Assembly (NCBI RefSeq): GCF_001713355.1 | Contig: NZ_CP016448.1 | Location: 3,873,191 to 3,937,190, forward strand | Reading direction: 5' to 3' | DNA: 64,000 nt | DNA from: Methyloversatilis sp. RAC08 | GTDB lineage: Bacteria > Pseudomonadota > Gammaproteobacteria > Burkholderiales > Rhodocyclaceae | Shown here: piece by piece, positions 17,948-28,234 of the stretch | Layout: each line of letters opens with the position of its first letter | How positions within the stretch are numbered: the stretch's first letter is position 1 | The notes under the pieces: model-generated | Seen by the model: only the letters and a program-made list of their open reading frames with translations | Database searches by the model: none | What the model was told of the DNA's origin: nothing | Translations under genes and position numbers: made by a program

Positions 17948-18322
17948 TCAGTCTTCGCCGCTCGATGAAGGTCCGGAATGCAGCGCCTTGTCGATCAGGC
18001 GCGACAGGTGGTCGGCGCGTGCAAGTGTCTCGTCGTGCACGAAATGCAGCGCCGGCGTGGTGTGTATGCGCACCCGGCGACCGAGCTCGCGGCGCAGGAA
18101 GCCGGAAGCGCGTACCAGGCCTTCCTGGATGTGCTGCAGCGCCTCACCCTCCGCCATCGTGGTGTAGAAGATCTTGGCGTGCGCGTAGTCGGGCGTGATC
18201 TCGACCGCGGTCAGCGAAATCATGCCGACACGCGGGTCCTTCAACTCGGTCGCGATCAGTTGCGCAAGCTCTCGGCGGATCGCTTCCGACACCCGGTCGC
18301 TGCGTGAATAACGTTCGCTCAT
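17948..18322 (-). CDS. rbfA: 30S ribosome-binding factor A
   Basis: 124 residues; single KH-like domain protein that matures the 16S rRNA 5' end in the 30S subunit. The family start RSDRVSEAIRRELAQLI, DPRVGMISLTAVEITPDYAHAKIF and the late RIHTTPALHFVHDETL segment are all present. It lies between infB and truB within the operon. Confidence 0.97.
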   Translation of the reverse strand: MSERYSRSDRVSEAIRRELAQLIATELKDPRVGMISLTAVEITPDYAHAKIFYTTMAEGEALQHIQEGLVRASGFLRRELGRRVRIHTTPALHFVHDETLARADHLSRLIDKALHSGPSSSGED

Positions 18323-18340
18323 CTGTCGGGCGGGCCGCTA

Positions 18341-21085
18341 TCAGGCCAGCTTGCGGGCGATCTCTTCGATCTCGAACACTTCGAGCTGGTCGAGTTCTTC
18401 GATTTCGTTGTAACCGCGCAGCGAAAGGCCGCATTCGTAGCCTTCCTTGACTTCCTTCACGTCGTCCTTGAAGCGCTTGAGCGATTCGAGCTCGCCGGTC
18501 CACACGACCACATTGTTGCGCAGCAGGCGCGCACTGGCGCCACGCTTGACCAGACCCGAGGTGACCATGCAGCCGGCGATGGTGCCGATCTTGGTGCCGC
18601 GGAACACCTGGCGGATTTCCACGGTACCCAGGATGTTCTCGCGCTTCTCCGGCGACAGCATGCCGGACAGCGCCGCCTTCACCTCATCGACAGCTTCGTA
18701 GATGATCGTGTAGTAGCGGATGTCGACACCGAAGTTTTCGGCCAGCTTGCGGGCGCCGACGTCGGCGCGCACATTGAAGCCGATGATGACGCCCTTCGAG
18801 GCCTGGGCCAGATTGACGTCGGTTTCCGAAATGCCGCCGACCGCCGCGTGAATGACCTGCACCCGCACTTCCGGCGTGGAGAGCTTGGTGAGCGACTGCA
18901 CCAGCGCTTCCTGAGAGCCCTGCACATCGGCCTTGATGATCAGCGGAAGAACCTTGACCTCGCCCTCACCCATCTGTTCGAACATCGATTCCAGCTTGGC
19001 TGCCTGTTGCTTGGCCAGTTTCACGTCGCGGAACTTGCCCTGACGGAACAGCGCGATTTCGCGCGCCTTGCGTTCGTCGCCCAGCACGAGTGCTTCGTCG
19101 CCGGCGGCCGGTACGTCCGACAGGCCCTGAATTTCGACCGGGATGGACGGGCCGGCTTCGCTGATCGACTTGCCTGCTTCGTCCAGCATGGCGCGCACTC
19201 GGCCGAACACCTGGCCGCACAGGATGATGTCGCCGCGCTTGAGCGTACCCTGCTGCACCAGCACCGATGCCACCGGGCCCTTGCCCTTGTCGAGGCGCGC
19301 TTCGATCACCAGACCGCGGGCCGGCGTGTCACGCGGTGCGGTCAGTTCAAGCACTTCAGCCTGCAGCAGCACGTTTTCGAGCAGTTCATCAATGCCGGTA
19401 CCGACCTTGGCGGACACCGAGATGAACGGCGAATCACCGCCATACTCTTCCGGCACGACACCTTCGGCCACCAATTCCTGCTTGACGCGATCGGGGCTGG
19501 CGCCCGGCTTGTCGATCTTGTTGATCGCCACGATCAGCGGCACATTGGCCGCCTTGGCGTGGTGGATGGCTTCGCGCGTCTGCGGCATCACGCCGTCGTC
19601 CGCAGCGACCACCAGAATCACGAGGTCGGTTGCCTTGGCACCGCGGGCACGCATGGCCGTGAAGGCCTCGTGACCCGGCGTGTCGAGGAAGGTGATCATG
19701 CCGCGCGGCGTATCGACGTGATAGGCGCCGATGTGCTGCGTGATGCCGCCCGCTTCGCCTGCGGCCACCCGGGCACGCCGGATGTAGTCGAGCAGCGAGG
19801 TCTTGCCGTGGTCGACGTGACCCATGACCGTCACGACCGGTGCGCGCGGCAGCAGCTCGACGTCCCTGTGCTCTTCGGTGGATTCGCCGAGGAAGGCTTC
19901 CGGGTCGTCCAGCTTCGCCGGCTTGGCGATATGACCCATTTCCTCGACCAGAATCATGGCCGTTTCCTGGTCAAGCACCTGATTGATCGTGACCATCTGA
20001 CCGAGCTTCATCAGCACCTTGATCAGTTCGGTGGCCTTGATCGCCATCTTGTGCGCCAGATCGGCCACAGAAATCGTTTCCGGCACCAGCACTTCACGCA
20101 CCACAGCCTCGACCGGGGCCTGCTGCTGGCCTCCCTGGTCGTGGTCGCGGTGGTTGCGTCCCTTGGGACCGCCACGCCAGCCACCGGTACCGGCGTCGCC
20201 GCGGGTCTTGATCTGGCGGCGCTTCGCAGCGTCATCCTTCCACGCGGTGCCTGGCTTCGCCTTCGCGGCAGGTGCCGGCTTGGCCTTCGCACCCTTGTCA
20301 TCGGCCTTGGCCGGCTTGTGCAGGGTTCCAGGTGTCGCCTTCGGTGCAGCGGTTGCGACTTTTGCAGCCTCCGCCGCCGCCTTCTCCTTGGCGGCCTCTT
20401 CTTCCAGGGCACGCACCTGACGCGCCTCGATGTCGAGACGTACCTGAACTTCGCGTTCCTTCTTGGCCTTGAGCTCGCGCTCCTGGATGGCCAGCAATTC
20501 CGAGTGTCGCTTGGCTTCGCGTTCGCGGGCCGTCGGCGCACGCAGCACAGGCGCATCGGGCACGACGTCCGCTGCCGCCTCGCTCTCCGCGACCTCCGGT
20601 ACCGGCTCGACGGCAATCTCTTCAACCACGGCTGCGACAGGTTCCGGCTCGGGCTCGGCAACCGGGATCACGACCGGTGCTTCCACCGGTTCGGGAATCG
20701 CAACCGGCTCGGGCACGACGATTTCCTCGACGACCGGTACGTCGGCAACCGCCTTCTGGGCCGCTTCTTCAGCCAGAAGCTCGGCCGGGTCCCGCTTGAC
20801 GAGCACGCGCTTCTTGCGCACTTCGACCTGGACGGTTCGTGCCTGTCCGGATGAATTGGTCGCCTTGATTTCGGTCGTTTCGCGACGGGTCAGCGTGATC
20901 TTCGTCTTTCCCGCCGTGTCACCGTGCTGACGACGCAAGTAGTCGAGCAGACGGGACTTGTCCTGCTCGGTCAGCGAATCACGTTCGCTCTGCTTGTCGA
21001 CACCCGCATGCCTCAGCTGCTCAAGCAGCGCGGCAGCCGGCATTTTCAGCTCGGTCGCAAATTGGGAAACACTCATCAACGCCAT
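18341..21085 (-). CDS. infB: Translation initiation factor IF-2
   Basis: 914-residue GTPase that places fMet-tRNA on the 30S subunit. The N-terminal IF2N domain (about 1-55) is followed by a long Glu/Pro/Ala/Val-rich linker (about 95-300) and a second IF2N-type domain (about 335-395). The G domain starts near 413 with [22 protein letters not shown] and NKIDKP. Domains II, III and the fMet-tRNA-binding C2 domain follow. It is 12 bp downstream of nusA. Confidence 0.98.
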   Translation of the reverse strand: MALMSVSQFATELKMPAAALLEQLRHAGVDKQSERDSLTEQDKSRLLDYLRRQHGDTAGKTKITLTRRETTEIKATNSSGQARTVQVEVRKKRVLVKRDPAELLAEEAAQKAVADVPVVEEIVVPEPVAIPEPVEAPVVIPVAEPEPEPVAAVVEEIAVEPVPEVAESEAAADVVPDAPVLRAPTAREREAKRHSELLAIQERELKAKKEREVQVRLDIEARQVRALEEEAAKEKAAAEAAKVATAAPKATPGTLHKPAKADDKGAKAKPAPAAKAKPGTAWKDDAAKRRQIKTRGDAGTGGWRGGPKGRNHRDHDQGGQQQAPVEAVVREVLVPETISVADLAHKMAIKATELIKVLMKLGQMVTINQVLDQETAMILVEEMGHIAKPAKLDDPEAFLGESTEEHRDVELLPRAPVVTVMGHVDHGKTSLLDYIRRARVAAGEAGGITQHIGAYHVDTPRGMITFLDTPGHEAFTAMRARGAKATDLVILVVAADDGVMPQTREAIHHAKAANVPLIVAINKIDKPGASPDRVKQELVAEGVVPEEYGGDSPFISVSAKVGTGIDELLENVLLQAEVLELTAPRDTPARGLVIEARLDKGKGPVASVLVQQGTLKRGDIILCGQVFGRVRAMLDEAGKSISEAGPSIPVEIQGLSDVPAAGDEALVLGDERKAREIALFRQGKFRDVKLAKQQAAKLESMFEQMGEGEVKVLPLIIKADVQGSQEALVQSLTKLSTPEVRVQVIHAAVGGISETDVNLAQASKGVIIGFNVRADVGARKLAENFGVDIRYYTIIYEAVDEVKAALSGMLSPEKRENILGTVEIRQVFRGTKIGTIAGCMVTSGLVKRGASARLLRNNVVVWTGELESLKRFKDDVKEVKEGYECGLSLRGYNEIEELDQLEVFEIEEIARKLA

Positions 21086-21097
21086 ACCTGTCCTCGA

Positions 21098-22570
21098 TTA
21101 TTCAAACCAGTGCGCGCGCGCAGTGGTAATCAGCGATGTCGCACGTGCGGTATCGATGCCGGCGATTTCAACCAGTTCATCGACCGCCAGATCTGCGAGA
21201 TCGTCACGCGATCGCACATTGGCTCGCGCAAGCTGCGCAGCCAGCGGCTTGTCCATGCCGTCCAGCCCGAGCAGATCGTCATCGACCTGCTCCAGCTGCT
21301 CCTCGTCCACGATGGCTTCGGTCAGCAACACGTTGCGTGCGCGGTTGCGCAGTTCATTCACCGTATCTTCGTCGAATGCTTCGATTTCGAGCACTTCGGC
21401 CAGCGGTACATAGGCAACCTCTTCCAGCGTCGAGAAACCTTCCTCGATCAGGATGTCTGCCACCTCTTCATCAACATCGAGCTTCGCCATGAACAGCAGC
21501 CGGATGGCCGCATTCTCGGCATCGGACTTGGCGGCCGACTGCTCGATGGTCATCAGGTTGATCTTCCAGCCGGTCAGCTCTGACGCAAGGCGCACGTTCT
21601 GGCCGCTGCGCCCGATGGCGATCGCCAGATTGTCCTCGCTGACGACAACATCCATGCTGTGGGCGTCTTCATCTACGACGATACTCGCAACTTCGGCCGG
21701 CGCCAGCGCGCCGATGACGAATTGCGCCGGATCAGGCGACCACAGGATGATATCCACCCGCTCGCCGCCCAGTTCGTTGGTCACCGCCTGCACGCGCGAA
21801 CCGCGCATGCCGATGCAGGTGCCCTGCGGATCGACGCGCGGATCGTTGGATTTCACCGCAATCTTCGCGCGAATGCCGGGGTCGCGTGCCGCGCCCTTGA
21901 TTTCGATCAGGCCGTCTTCGATCTCGGGTACTTCGAGCTCGAACAGCTTCATGATGAATTCCGGCACTGTGCGCGACAGGATGATCTGCGGGCCGCGCGC
22001 CTGGCGATCGACACGCAGCAGGATGGCCTTCACGCGATCGCCGACACGCAGGTTTTCCCGCGCAATGATGTGTTCGCGTGGCAGCAGGGCTTCCAGACGA
22101 CCGCATTCGATGATGGCGTTGCCGCGTTCGATGCGCTTGATGGTGCCCGTGACCAGATGGTCCTTGCGTTCGAGGAAATCGCTCAGGATCTGTTCGCGCT
22201 CGGCGTCGCGGATGCGCTGCAGGATGACCTGCTTTGCTGCCTGTGCGCCAATGCGACCGAAATCGATCGGCTCGAGGGCTTCTTCGATGTATTCATCGAG
22301 CTGCACGTCGGCAATCTGGTCCTGCGCATCGGTCAGGCCGATCTGCGCCTCTTCGTTTTCGAGCTCGCTGTCAGGCACCACCAGCCAGCGCCGGAACGAT
22401 TCGTACTCGCCGGTTTCGCGGTCGATGGTCACGCGAACGTCGGCGTCGTCATGGGTACGCTTCTTCGTGGCCGAAGCCAGTGCAGATTCAAGTGCGCCAA
22501 ACACCACTTCGCGGGCGACATTCTTTTCGCGCGCCAGCGCATCAACCAGCAACAGAATCTCGCGACTCAT
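21098..22570 (-). CDS. nusA: Transcription elongation/termination factor NusA
   Basis: 490 residues binding RNA polymerase, modulating pausing, termination and antitermination. N-terminal domain (1-130), S1 domain (about 133-200), two KH domains (about 205-345 with [14 protein letters not shown] and [13 protein letters not shown]) and two acidic HhH repeats at the C-terminus, the proteobacterial AR1/AR2 layout. Start ATG overlaps the rimP stop by 4 bp. NusA acts on intrinsic terminators, so the leader terminator before rimP could be an autoregulatory target. Confidence 0.98.
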   Translation of the reverse strand: MSREILLLVDALAREKNVAREVVFGALESALASATKKRTHDDADVRVTIDRETGEYESFRRWLVVPDSELENEEAQIGLTDAQDQIADVQLDEYIEEALEPIDFGRIGAQAAKQVILQRIRDAEREQILSDFLERKDHLVTGTIKRIERGNAIIECGRLEALLPREHIIARENLRVGDRVKAILLRVDRQARGPQIILSRTVPEFIMKLFELEVPEIEDGLIEIKGAARDPGIRAKIAVKSNDPRVDPQGTCIGMRGSRVQAVTNELGGERVDIILWSPDPAQFVIGALAPAEVASIVVDEDAHSMDVVVSEDNLAIAIGRSGQNVRLASELTGWKINLMTIEQSAAKSDAENAAIRLLFMAKLDVDEEVADILIEEGFSTLEEVAYVPLAEVLEIEAFDEDTVNELRNRARNVLLTEAIVDEEQLEQVDDDLLGLDGMDKPLAAQLARANVRSRDDLADLAVDELVEIAGIDTARATSLITTARAHWFE

Positions 22571-23019
22571 CGTTTCAACTCCTGCTTGCGTTCAAAGTCC
22601 GGCACCAGACGGGCGCGCTCGATCTGCGACAACTCGAACTCGTGTGCCACACCCTTGATTTCCATGGTCAGTCGGCCGTCGCTGACACCTGCCAGGCGCC
22701 CGCTGAAACTTCTTTGGTTGTTCAACGGGATGCGTAGCCTGAGCTGCGCTTCCTGCCCGGTGAAACGGATGAAGTCGGCCGCTTTCTTGAGCGGTCTGTC
22801 GAGACCCGGCGACGACACCTCGAGCCGGTCGTAATCGACATTTTCGACAGTGAAGAGCCGTGTGAGGTGATTGCTCACCGCCACGCAATCATCCACAGTG
22901 ATGCCCTGTTCCGCATCGATGAAAATGCGCAGCAGGCGTCCGCGCGGGGACGTTTCCACATCGACCAGTTCGTATCCGAGCCCGCTTACCGCCTGCTCGA
23001 TGAGCTCTGCAACATTCAT
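22567..23019 (-). CDS. rimP: Ribosome maturation factor RimP
   Basis: 30S assembly factor, 150 residues from the MNVAELIEQ start, the normal length. [11 protein letters not shown] and the [13 protein letters not shown] segment are diagnostic. Longer starts up to 23073 would read through the terminator hairpin at 23046-23070, so I chose 23019. The ribosome site there is poor (AAGG directly against the ATG), which may mean weak or regulated initiation. First gene of the nusA-infB operon. Confidence 0.93.
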   Translation of the reverse strand: MNVAELIEQAVSGLGYELVDVETSPRGRLLRIFIDAEQGITVDDCVAVSNHLTRLFTVENVDYDRLEVSSPGLDRPLKKAADFIRFTGQEAQLRLRIPLNNQRSFSGRLAGVSDGRLTMEIKGVAHEFELSQIERARLVPDFERKQELKR

Positions 23020-23045
23020 CCTTGCAACACAATTCCGGACGCACA

Positions 23046-23070
23046 AATAAAAAATGGGCTGACCGCCCAT
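23046..23070 (-). terminator. Intrinsic terminator in the rimP leader (candidate attenuator)
   Basis: On the minus strand atgggc (23065-23070) pairs with gcccat (23054-23059) across a 5-base loop, followed by an unbroken T-run and then ATTT. It ends 27 bases before the rimP ATG and lies downstream of a candidate promoter at 23109-23138, so it may attenuate rimP-nusA-infB rather than only end the upstream operon. Confidence 0.8.
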
Positions 23071-23108
23071 CAAACAAACGCCGGCACCGCCAGCGCGACA
23101 AGTCCGTT

Positions 23109-23138
23109 AGTGTATCAGAGCGCGACAATCCACTTCAA
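23109..23138 (-). promoter_or_regulatory. Candidate promoter upstream of the rimP leader
   Basis: Minus-strand -35 TTGAAG (23133-23138), 18-bp spacer, -10 TACACT (23109-23114); each matches 4 of 6 consensus bases. It lies just after the rluB stop. The predicted start near 23102 would give a leader of about 80 bases that includes the terminator hairpin. Confidence 0.5.
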
Positions 23139-23180
23139 TATGAATGGCCAGATTGCCCGCGCACAAGGATGTTTTGAAAG

Positions 23181-24242
23181 TCAGGATTCGCTGGCCGGGG
23201 CGGCCGACGGACGACGCCGGCGTCGTGGTGCGCGTTTGCGGGCCGGTGCTTCGCCGTCGGCACGCTGCGCCTGGACCGGCGCCTGACCGGACGGTGCGCC
23301 GTTGCCCGGTTCGCGCGGCTTGCGCGGGCCGCGCCGACGCCCATTGCCCTGCCCCGGTTTGGATGCAGGAGCGGCCTCTGCCGATTTAGCACGCGGCTTG
23401 CCTGTGGCCGGTACGGCGGTCAGCAGGCGGGACACTTCTTCCGGCTTCAGTTCTTCCGCTTCGCCACGGTGCAGGCGGCGCGGCAACTCGAACGGGCCAT
23501 AGCGCACGCGCATCAGGCGGCTCACCGCAAGGCCGACCGCCTCGAACATGCGCCGAACCTCGCGATTGCGCCCTTCCGAAATGGTGACGCGATACCAGTG
23601 ATTGGATCCTTCGCCGCCACCGTCGGACAGTGCATTGAACTTCGCGATGCCGTCGTCAAGTTCGATGCCGGTGGTCAGCCGGGTGGCCTGTTCGTCGGTC
23701 AGCTCGCCGATCAGGCGCACGGCGTACTCGCGTTCGAGCTCGTAGCTCGGGTGCATCATCTTGTTGGCCAACTCGCCACTGGTCGTGAATACCAGCAGAC
23801 CTGAGGTATTGAAGTCCAGCCGTCCGACCGCGATCCACCGACCACCTCCGACGCGGGGAAGCTTGTCGAACACCGACGGCCGACCTTCGGGGTCGTCACG
23901 CGACACGATCTCACCTTCCGGCTTGTGATAGATCAGCACGCGCGGTGCGCGCGGTGCGAAATGGATGTGGATCAGCTTGCCATTGACGCGGACCTTGTCT
24001 TCCGGCCCGACGCGCTGACCGACGTGGGCCGGGAGGGCATTCACGCTGATGCGCCCGGCCACGATCCAGTCTTCCAGCTCGCGACGCGATCCGAGCCCCA
24101 TGTCGGCAAGCATCTTGTGCAGCTTCTGCGGCTCGGAAAATACGATAGGACCGCGCTTCTTGGGACGGCTGTCCTGCGATCTGTAGTTGGCCACGTTGCC
24201 ATTGACCTGGGGGCCGCCCGGTCTGCGCTTACCTTGCATCAT
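23181..24242 (-). CDS. rluB: 23S rRNA pseudouridine(2605) synthase RluB
   Basis: 353 residues. S4 domain (about 38-85), catalytic domain with GRLDFNTSGLL (Asp143) and GRNREVRRMFEAVG, then a basic Arg/Pro/Gly/Lys-rich tail of about 70 residues, common in RluB. It overlaps the scpB end by 14 bp in a different frame, and the scpA-scpB-rluB order is classic. Distinguished from the RluF-like paralogue at 11-1828 by its shorter catalytic domain and context. Confidence 0.95.
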   Translation of the reverse strand: MMQGKRRPGGPQVNGNVANYRSQDSRPKKRGPIVFSEPQKLHKMLADMGLGSRRELEDWIVAGRISVNALPAHVGQRVGPEDKVRVNGKLIHIHFAPRAPRVLIYHKPEGEIVSRDDPEGRPSVFDKLPRVGGGRWIAVGRLDFNTSGLLVFTTSGELANKMMHPSYELEREYAVRLIGELTDEQATRLTTGIELDDGIAKFNALSDGGGEGSNHWYRVTISEGRNREVRRMFEAVGLAVSRLMRVRYGPFELPRRLHRGEAEELKPEEVSRLLTAVPATGKPRAKSAEAAPASKPGQGNGRRRGPRKPREPGNGAPSGQAPVQAQRADGEAPARKRAPRRRRRPSAAPASES

Positions 24243-24798
24243 CGAAATTCATCACCTTCTGTAGTTCGGCCAGGGGTGGCAGCTCGGCAAGCGTGCGCAG
24301 CCCCAGGTCGTCGAGGAATCGTCGGGTGGTGGCGTACAGCGCCGGTCGCCCGGGGACTTCCCGGTAACCTACGCTGTCGATCCAGCCACGACCTTCAAGT
24401 GCCTTGATGATGCCCGGCGACACCGACACCCCGCGGATGTCCTCGATGTCGCCTCGCGTCACCGGCTGGCGATACGCAATGATCGCCAGTGTTTCAAGCA
24501 CCGCGCGCGAGTAGCGCGGCGGCTTTTCGTTCTTCAGTTTTTCCAGATACGGCTGCAGATCCGCACGGGTGCGGAAGCGCCATCCGGACGCGACCTGTAT
24601 CAGTTCGACACCGCGCTCCGACCAGTCGTCGCGCAATTCGTCGAGCAGTCGACGGAGCACCGACGCATCCAGTTCCTCATCGAACATCCGTCTGAGTTCG
24701 GCGATCGACAATGCGTCCTGCGCTGCAAGCAGCGCCGCTTCGAGTATCCGCTTGATATCAGACGGATTCGGCGACAGCAGGTGTGGCGTGTCGGACAT
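24229..24798 (-). CDS. scpB: Segregation and condensation protein B
   Basis: Kleisin-associated winged-helix subunit of the SMC-ScpAB complex that organises the chromosome. 189 residues from MSDTPHLL; the core EAALLAAQDALSIAELRRMF and TLAIIAYRQPVTRGDIEDIRGV is unmistakable. I chose 24798 over 24834 because the extra 12 residues are not family-like. The start lies 41 bp inside the scpA end, pointing to translational coupling. Confidence 0.95.
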   Translation of the reverse strand: MSDTPHLLSPNPSDIKRILEAALLAAQDALSIAELRRMFDEELDASVLRRLLDELRDDWSERGVELIQVASGWRFRTRADLQPYLEKLKNEKPPRYSRAVLETLAIIAYRQPVTRGDIEDIRGVSVSPGIIKALEGRGWIDSVGYREVPGRPALYATTRRFLDDLGLRTLAELPPLAELQKVMNFDDAR

Positions 24799-25582
24799 AA
24801 ATCGGCGCAAAAGCTTCAATCTGAAGCAGTTCAATCAGGTTCTCGCGGGCCAGTTCAAGTACCGCGAGGAAATTCACCACCATCTGCCCTGCCGGAGCAC
24901 CGGCTTCGAACAGCTGGTCGAAGCGCAGCGAACCTTCGTCTGTCAGGCGTCGCAGGATGCCGGACATGAATTCACGCACCGACAGGGCCTCGCGACTGAC
25001 CTTGTGGTGACGGGTGACATCTGCGTGTCGCATCAGCGCCAGCCATGCCAGCTGGAGATCCGCGGCGCTCACCGCAGGCTGAATCTCGGCAATGCGCTCG
25101 GCGACCTGCACGCCCACCCATTCGTGCTCGCGCTGCGTGCGCGGGATGGCATCGAGCGCCAGCGATGCCGCCTTCATCTGTTCGTATTCGATCAGCCGCC
25201 GAACGAGTTCGGCACGCGGATCCTCGCCTTCGTCCGCCGATTCGCGCGGCGGACGCGGCAGCAACATCCGGGATTTGATCTCCAGGAGCATCGCGGCCAT
25301 CAGCAGATATTCGGCTGCAAGTTCAAGGCGATGCTCGCGCATGGCCTCGACATAGACCAGATACTGCGCGGTCAGCGGCGCCATCGGAATGTCGAGGATG
25401 TCGACATTCGCCTTGCGGATCAGGTAGAGCAGCAGATCGAGCGGACCCTGGAACGCATCCAGGAACACTTCGAGCGCGTCGGGCGGAATGTACAGGTCGA
25501 GCGGAAGTTTTTCCAGCGTCTCGCCATACAACCGCACCGGCGTCGGTACAGCGGCTTCAACCAGGAGCGCGTCGCCCGACAT
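24758..25582 (-). CDS. scpA: Segregation and condensation protein A
   Basis: Kleisin subunit bridging SMC heads, 274 residues. Family motifs FQGPLDLLLYLIRKANVDI near residue 44, EYLLMAAMLLEIKSRMLLP and a C-terminal winged helix. The ATG overlaps the trpS stop by one base (TGATG). No smc or mukB gene is in the window. Confidence 0.96.
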   Translation of the reverse strand: MSGDALLVEAAVPTPVRLYGETLEKLPLDLYIPPDALEVFLDAFQGPLDLLLYLIRKANVDILDIPMAPLTAQYLVYVEAMREHRLELAAEYLLMAAMLLEIKSRMLLPRPPRESADEGEDPRAELVRRLIEYEQMKAASLALDAIPRTQREHEWVGVQVAERIAEIQPAVSAADLQLAWLALMRHADVTRHHKVSREALSVREFMSGILRRLTDEGSLRFDQLFEAGAPAGQMVVNFLAVLELARENLIELLQIEAFAPIYVRHATPAVAESV

Positions 25583-26784
25583 CAGGCGTAGTTCAGACCC
25601 ATGGCTTCGCGCACGTCGCGCATCGTTTCCGACGCCAGCTTGCGCGCGCGCTCGCAGCCGTCGGCGACGATGTTGCGCAACAGCATGGGGTCTTCCTCGT
25701 ATTGCCGCGCACGTTCATGAATGGGCGCCTGTTCCTTCAGCACGGCATCGATCACCGGCTGCTTGCAATCGAGGCAGCCTATACCTGCCGAACGACAGCC
25801 TTCCTGCACCCACTGCTTCGTCGTCTCGTCGGAGTAGATCACGTGGAACTGCCAGACCGGGCAGCGGTCCGGGTCTCCGGGATCGGTACGGCGCACGCGC
25901 TGCGTGTCGGTCTTCATGCCGCGGATCTTCTTGGTGACCAGGTCCGGCTCTTCGCGCAGCATCAGTGTGTTGTTGTACGACTTGGACATCTTCTGTCCAT
26001 CCAGCCCAGGCATGCGCGCGGCTTCGGTCAGCAGCGCGCCGGGCTCGGCCAGAATCATCTTGCCGCCGCCTTCAAGGTAGCCATACAGCCGCTCGCGATC
26101 GCCCAGACTCAGGCTCTGCGCCTCATCGAGCAGCGCGTGCGCCTGTTCCAGCGCCTCGTCGCGACCTTCCTGCTGGTACAGCGTGCGCAGCTCTTCGTAC
26201 AGCTTGCCGCGTTTGCCGCCGAGCTTCTTCACCGCTTCGCGCGCCTTTTCCTCGAAGCCCGGCTCGCGGCCATACAGGTGGTTGAAACGGCGCGCGACTT
26301 CGCGCGTCAGTTCGACGTGCGGTACCTGATCCTCACCCACCGGCACCAGATTGGCACGGTAGATCAGGATGTCGGCCGACTGCAGCAGCGGATAGCCGAG
26401 AAAGCCATAGGTAGCCAGATCCTTGTCGGACAGCTTGTCCTGCTGGTCCTTGTAGGTCGGCACGCGCTCCAGCCAGCCCAGCGGGCACATCATCGACAGC
26501 AGCAGGTGCAGTTCGGCGTGCTCGGGCACGCGTGACTGGATGAACAGCGTCGCCTGCGACGGATCGACGCCAGCCGCCAGCCAGTCGATCAGCATGTCCC
26601 ACACGCTGCGTTCGATGACCTGTGTGTCTTCGTAATTGGTGGTCAGCGCATGCCAGTCGGCGACAAAGAACAGACAGGGGTATTCGTGTTGCAGGCGCAC
26701 CCAGTTCTTCAGCACCCCGTGGTAGTGGCCGAGGTGCAGGCGCCCGGTCGGGCGCATGCCGGAAAGAACACGTTCAGCGTACAT
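25582..26784 (-). CDS. trpS: Tryptophanyl-tRNA synthetase
   Basis: Class I aminoacyl-tRNA synthetase charging tRNA-Trp. 400 residues, longer than the E. coli enzyme (334) but normal for the betaproteobacterial type. HIGH-type motif HLGH at 17-20 and KMSKS at 265-269, with the LLQSADILIY and GEDQVPHVELTRE substrate segments. Its position between an M50 protease and scpA matches other betaproteobacteria. Confidence 0.97.
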   Translation of the reverse strand: MYAERVLSGMRPTGRLHLGHYHGVLKNWVRLQHEYPCLFFVADWHALTTNYEDTQVIERSVWDMLIDWLAAGVDPSQATLFIQSRVPEHAELHLLLSMMCPLGWLERVPTYKDQQDKLSDKDLATYGFLGYPLLQSADILIYRANLVPVGEDQVPHVELTREVARRFNHLYGREPGFEEKAREAVKKLGGKRGKLYEELRTLYQQEGRDEALEQAHALLDEAQSLSLGDRERLYGYLEGGGKMILAEPGALLTEAARMPGLDGQKMSKSYNNTLMLREEPDLVTKKIRGMKTDTQRVRRTDPGDPDRCPVWQFHVIYSDETTKQWVQEGCRSAGIGCLDCKQPVIDAVLKEQAPIHERARQYEEDPMLLRNIVADGCERARKLASETMRDVREAMGLNYA

Positions 26785-26802
26785 GGTGTGGAATCATCCA
26801 GT

Positions 26803-27459
26803 TCAGAAAAGCAGCGCAATCAAGGCAATTCTGGCCAGCGTCAGCAGCGGGCGCAGGATACTGTCCAGCACGCCGGTCAGCAAAAGTGCAAGCAGCAGGA
26901 ACAGGCCGTAGGGCTCAAGCCGGGCAAAGGCCAAAGAAGGTCCACGCGGCAGCAGACTCACCATGATGCGGCCGCCGTCCAGCGGTGGAACCGGCAGCAG
27001 GTTGAGCACCATCAGCAGCAGGTTGATCAGGATGCCCGCCTCCGCCATCAGCGTCAGCGGCTCGCCAAAATACTGGGGAGAGGCGTCCAATGCAAATTTG
27101 TAGACCAGTCCCCAGATGACGGCCATGACCAGATTCGCACCCGGCCCGGCGGCGGCCACCCACAGCATGTCCTGCTTGGGACGGCGCAACAGGGAGAAAT
27201 TGACCGGTACCGGCTTGGCCCAGCCGAACAGCAGGCCGGGCTGGCCGAGCATCGCAGCGCCGAAATACATGACCAGCGGCACCAGTATCGTACCGACCGG
27301 ATCGATGTGCTTGAGCGGGTTGGCCGTGATGCGCCCGGCCAGATGTGCCGTCGGATCTCCCTTGAGCAGCGCAGCGTAGCCGTGCGCAGCTTCGTGCAGG
27401 GTGATTGCCAGCACCACGGGAATGATGATGATGGCCAGTCGCGCGATCATGTCATCCAT
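26803..27459 (-). CDS. Site-2 protease family (M50) membrane metalloprotease
   Basis: 218 residues, five to six TM helices. The zinc motif HEAAHG (H22, E23, H26) is intact and the third ligand is Asp161 in PPLDGG. No PDZ or CBS domain, so it is the minimal Rv-type/YwhC-like S2P subgroup. I placed the start at MDDMIARL (27459) since the preceding 11 residues are not hydrophobic and not family-like. It sits in a conserved operon between yciO and trpS; its substrate is unknown. Confidence 0.9.
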   Translation of the reverse strand: MDDMIARLAIIIIPVVLAITLHEAAHGYAALLKGDPTAHLAGRITANPLKHIDPVGTILVPLVMYFGAAMLGQPGLLFGWAKPVPVNFSLLRRPKQDMLWVAAAGPGANLVMAVIWGLVYKFALDASPQYFGEPLTLMAEAGILINLLLMVLNLLPVPPLDGGRIMVSLLPRGPSLAFARLEPYGLFLLLALLLTGVLDSILRPLLTLARIALIALLF

Positions 27460-27492
27460 GTGCGCTCCCTGCGAGCGGCAGGCAGGCTGCAC

Positions 27493-28125
27493 TCACGATT
27501 CGTCAAGACCGAAGCGCGATATGTCGCCGGCGCCGGCGCGTATCAGCACCGGCTCCCCGGACGACAGATCGATCACCGAGGTCGGCCGGGTTCCGCACGA
27601 ACCGGCTTCGATCACCAGATCCAGTTCGTGCTGCAGGCGCTCGCGGATGTCTTCTGCATCGGTCAGCGGCAGCTCTTCGCCGGGCAACAGCAGCGTCGAC
27701 CCGAGCAGCGGCTCGCCCAGTTCGGCCAGCAGGCTGGACACGACAGGGTGGTCGGGCACGCGCAGCCCGATGGTCTTGCGCTTCGGATGCAGCATGCGGC
27801 GGGGCAGTTCGCGCGTCGCTTCCAGGATGAAGGTGTAGGCGCCGGGCGTGGCGCTCTTCAACAGCCTGAACTGCGTGTTGTCGACCCGCGCCAGGCTGGC
27901 GATTTCCGACAGATCGCGGCACATCAGCGTGAAGTGATGCTGCGCGTCCACACCGCGGATGCGCCGGATGCGTTCCAGCACCTGCGCATCGCCCATGTGG
28001 CCGACCAGCGAATAGGCGCAGTCGGTCGGAATGGCCGCCAACCCGCCGGATCGCAGGATGTCGGCCGCCTGGCGTATCAGTCTGGGTTGCGGATTGTCGG
28101 GGTGAAGATTGAAAAGTTGGGCCAA
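27493..28125 (-). CDS. yciO: YciO/YrdC/Sua5 family threonylcarbamoyl-AMP synthase-like protein
   Basis: 210 residues, close in layout to E. coli YciO: LFNLHPDNPQPRLI start, GGLAAIPTDCAYSL, FTLMCRDLSE, PRRMLHPKRKTIGLR and SVIDLSSGEPVLIRAG. YrdC/Sua5 makes threonylcarbamoyl-AMP for the t6A tRNA modification; YciO is a paralogue with weak or unclear activity. The start is a TTG with no evident ribosome site, but the N-terminus aligns with family starts there. The 109 bp before it contain no supportable gene. Confidence 0.88.
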   Translation of the reverse strand: MAQLFNLHPDNPQPRLIRQAADILRSGGLAAIPTDCAYSLVGHMGDAQVLERIRRIRGVDAQHHFTLMCRDLSEIASLARVDNTQFRLLKSATPGAYTFILEATRELPRRMLHPKRKTIGLRVPDHPVVSSLLAELGEPLLGSTLLLPGEELPLTDAEDIRERLQHELDLVIEAGSCGTRPTSVIDLSSGEPVLIRAGAGDISRFGLDES

Positions 28126-28234
28126 TTGGGATCGAAGGGAAAATCGGGGAGAAAAATCTGTGGCAGATCGCCTGTGTAAGTCGTTTCGGGCACGTCGCCC
28201 TGGCGCCGGCAGTTTCGGGACGCCATGCGCAAGC

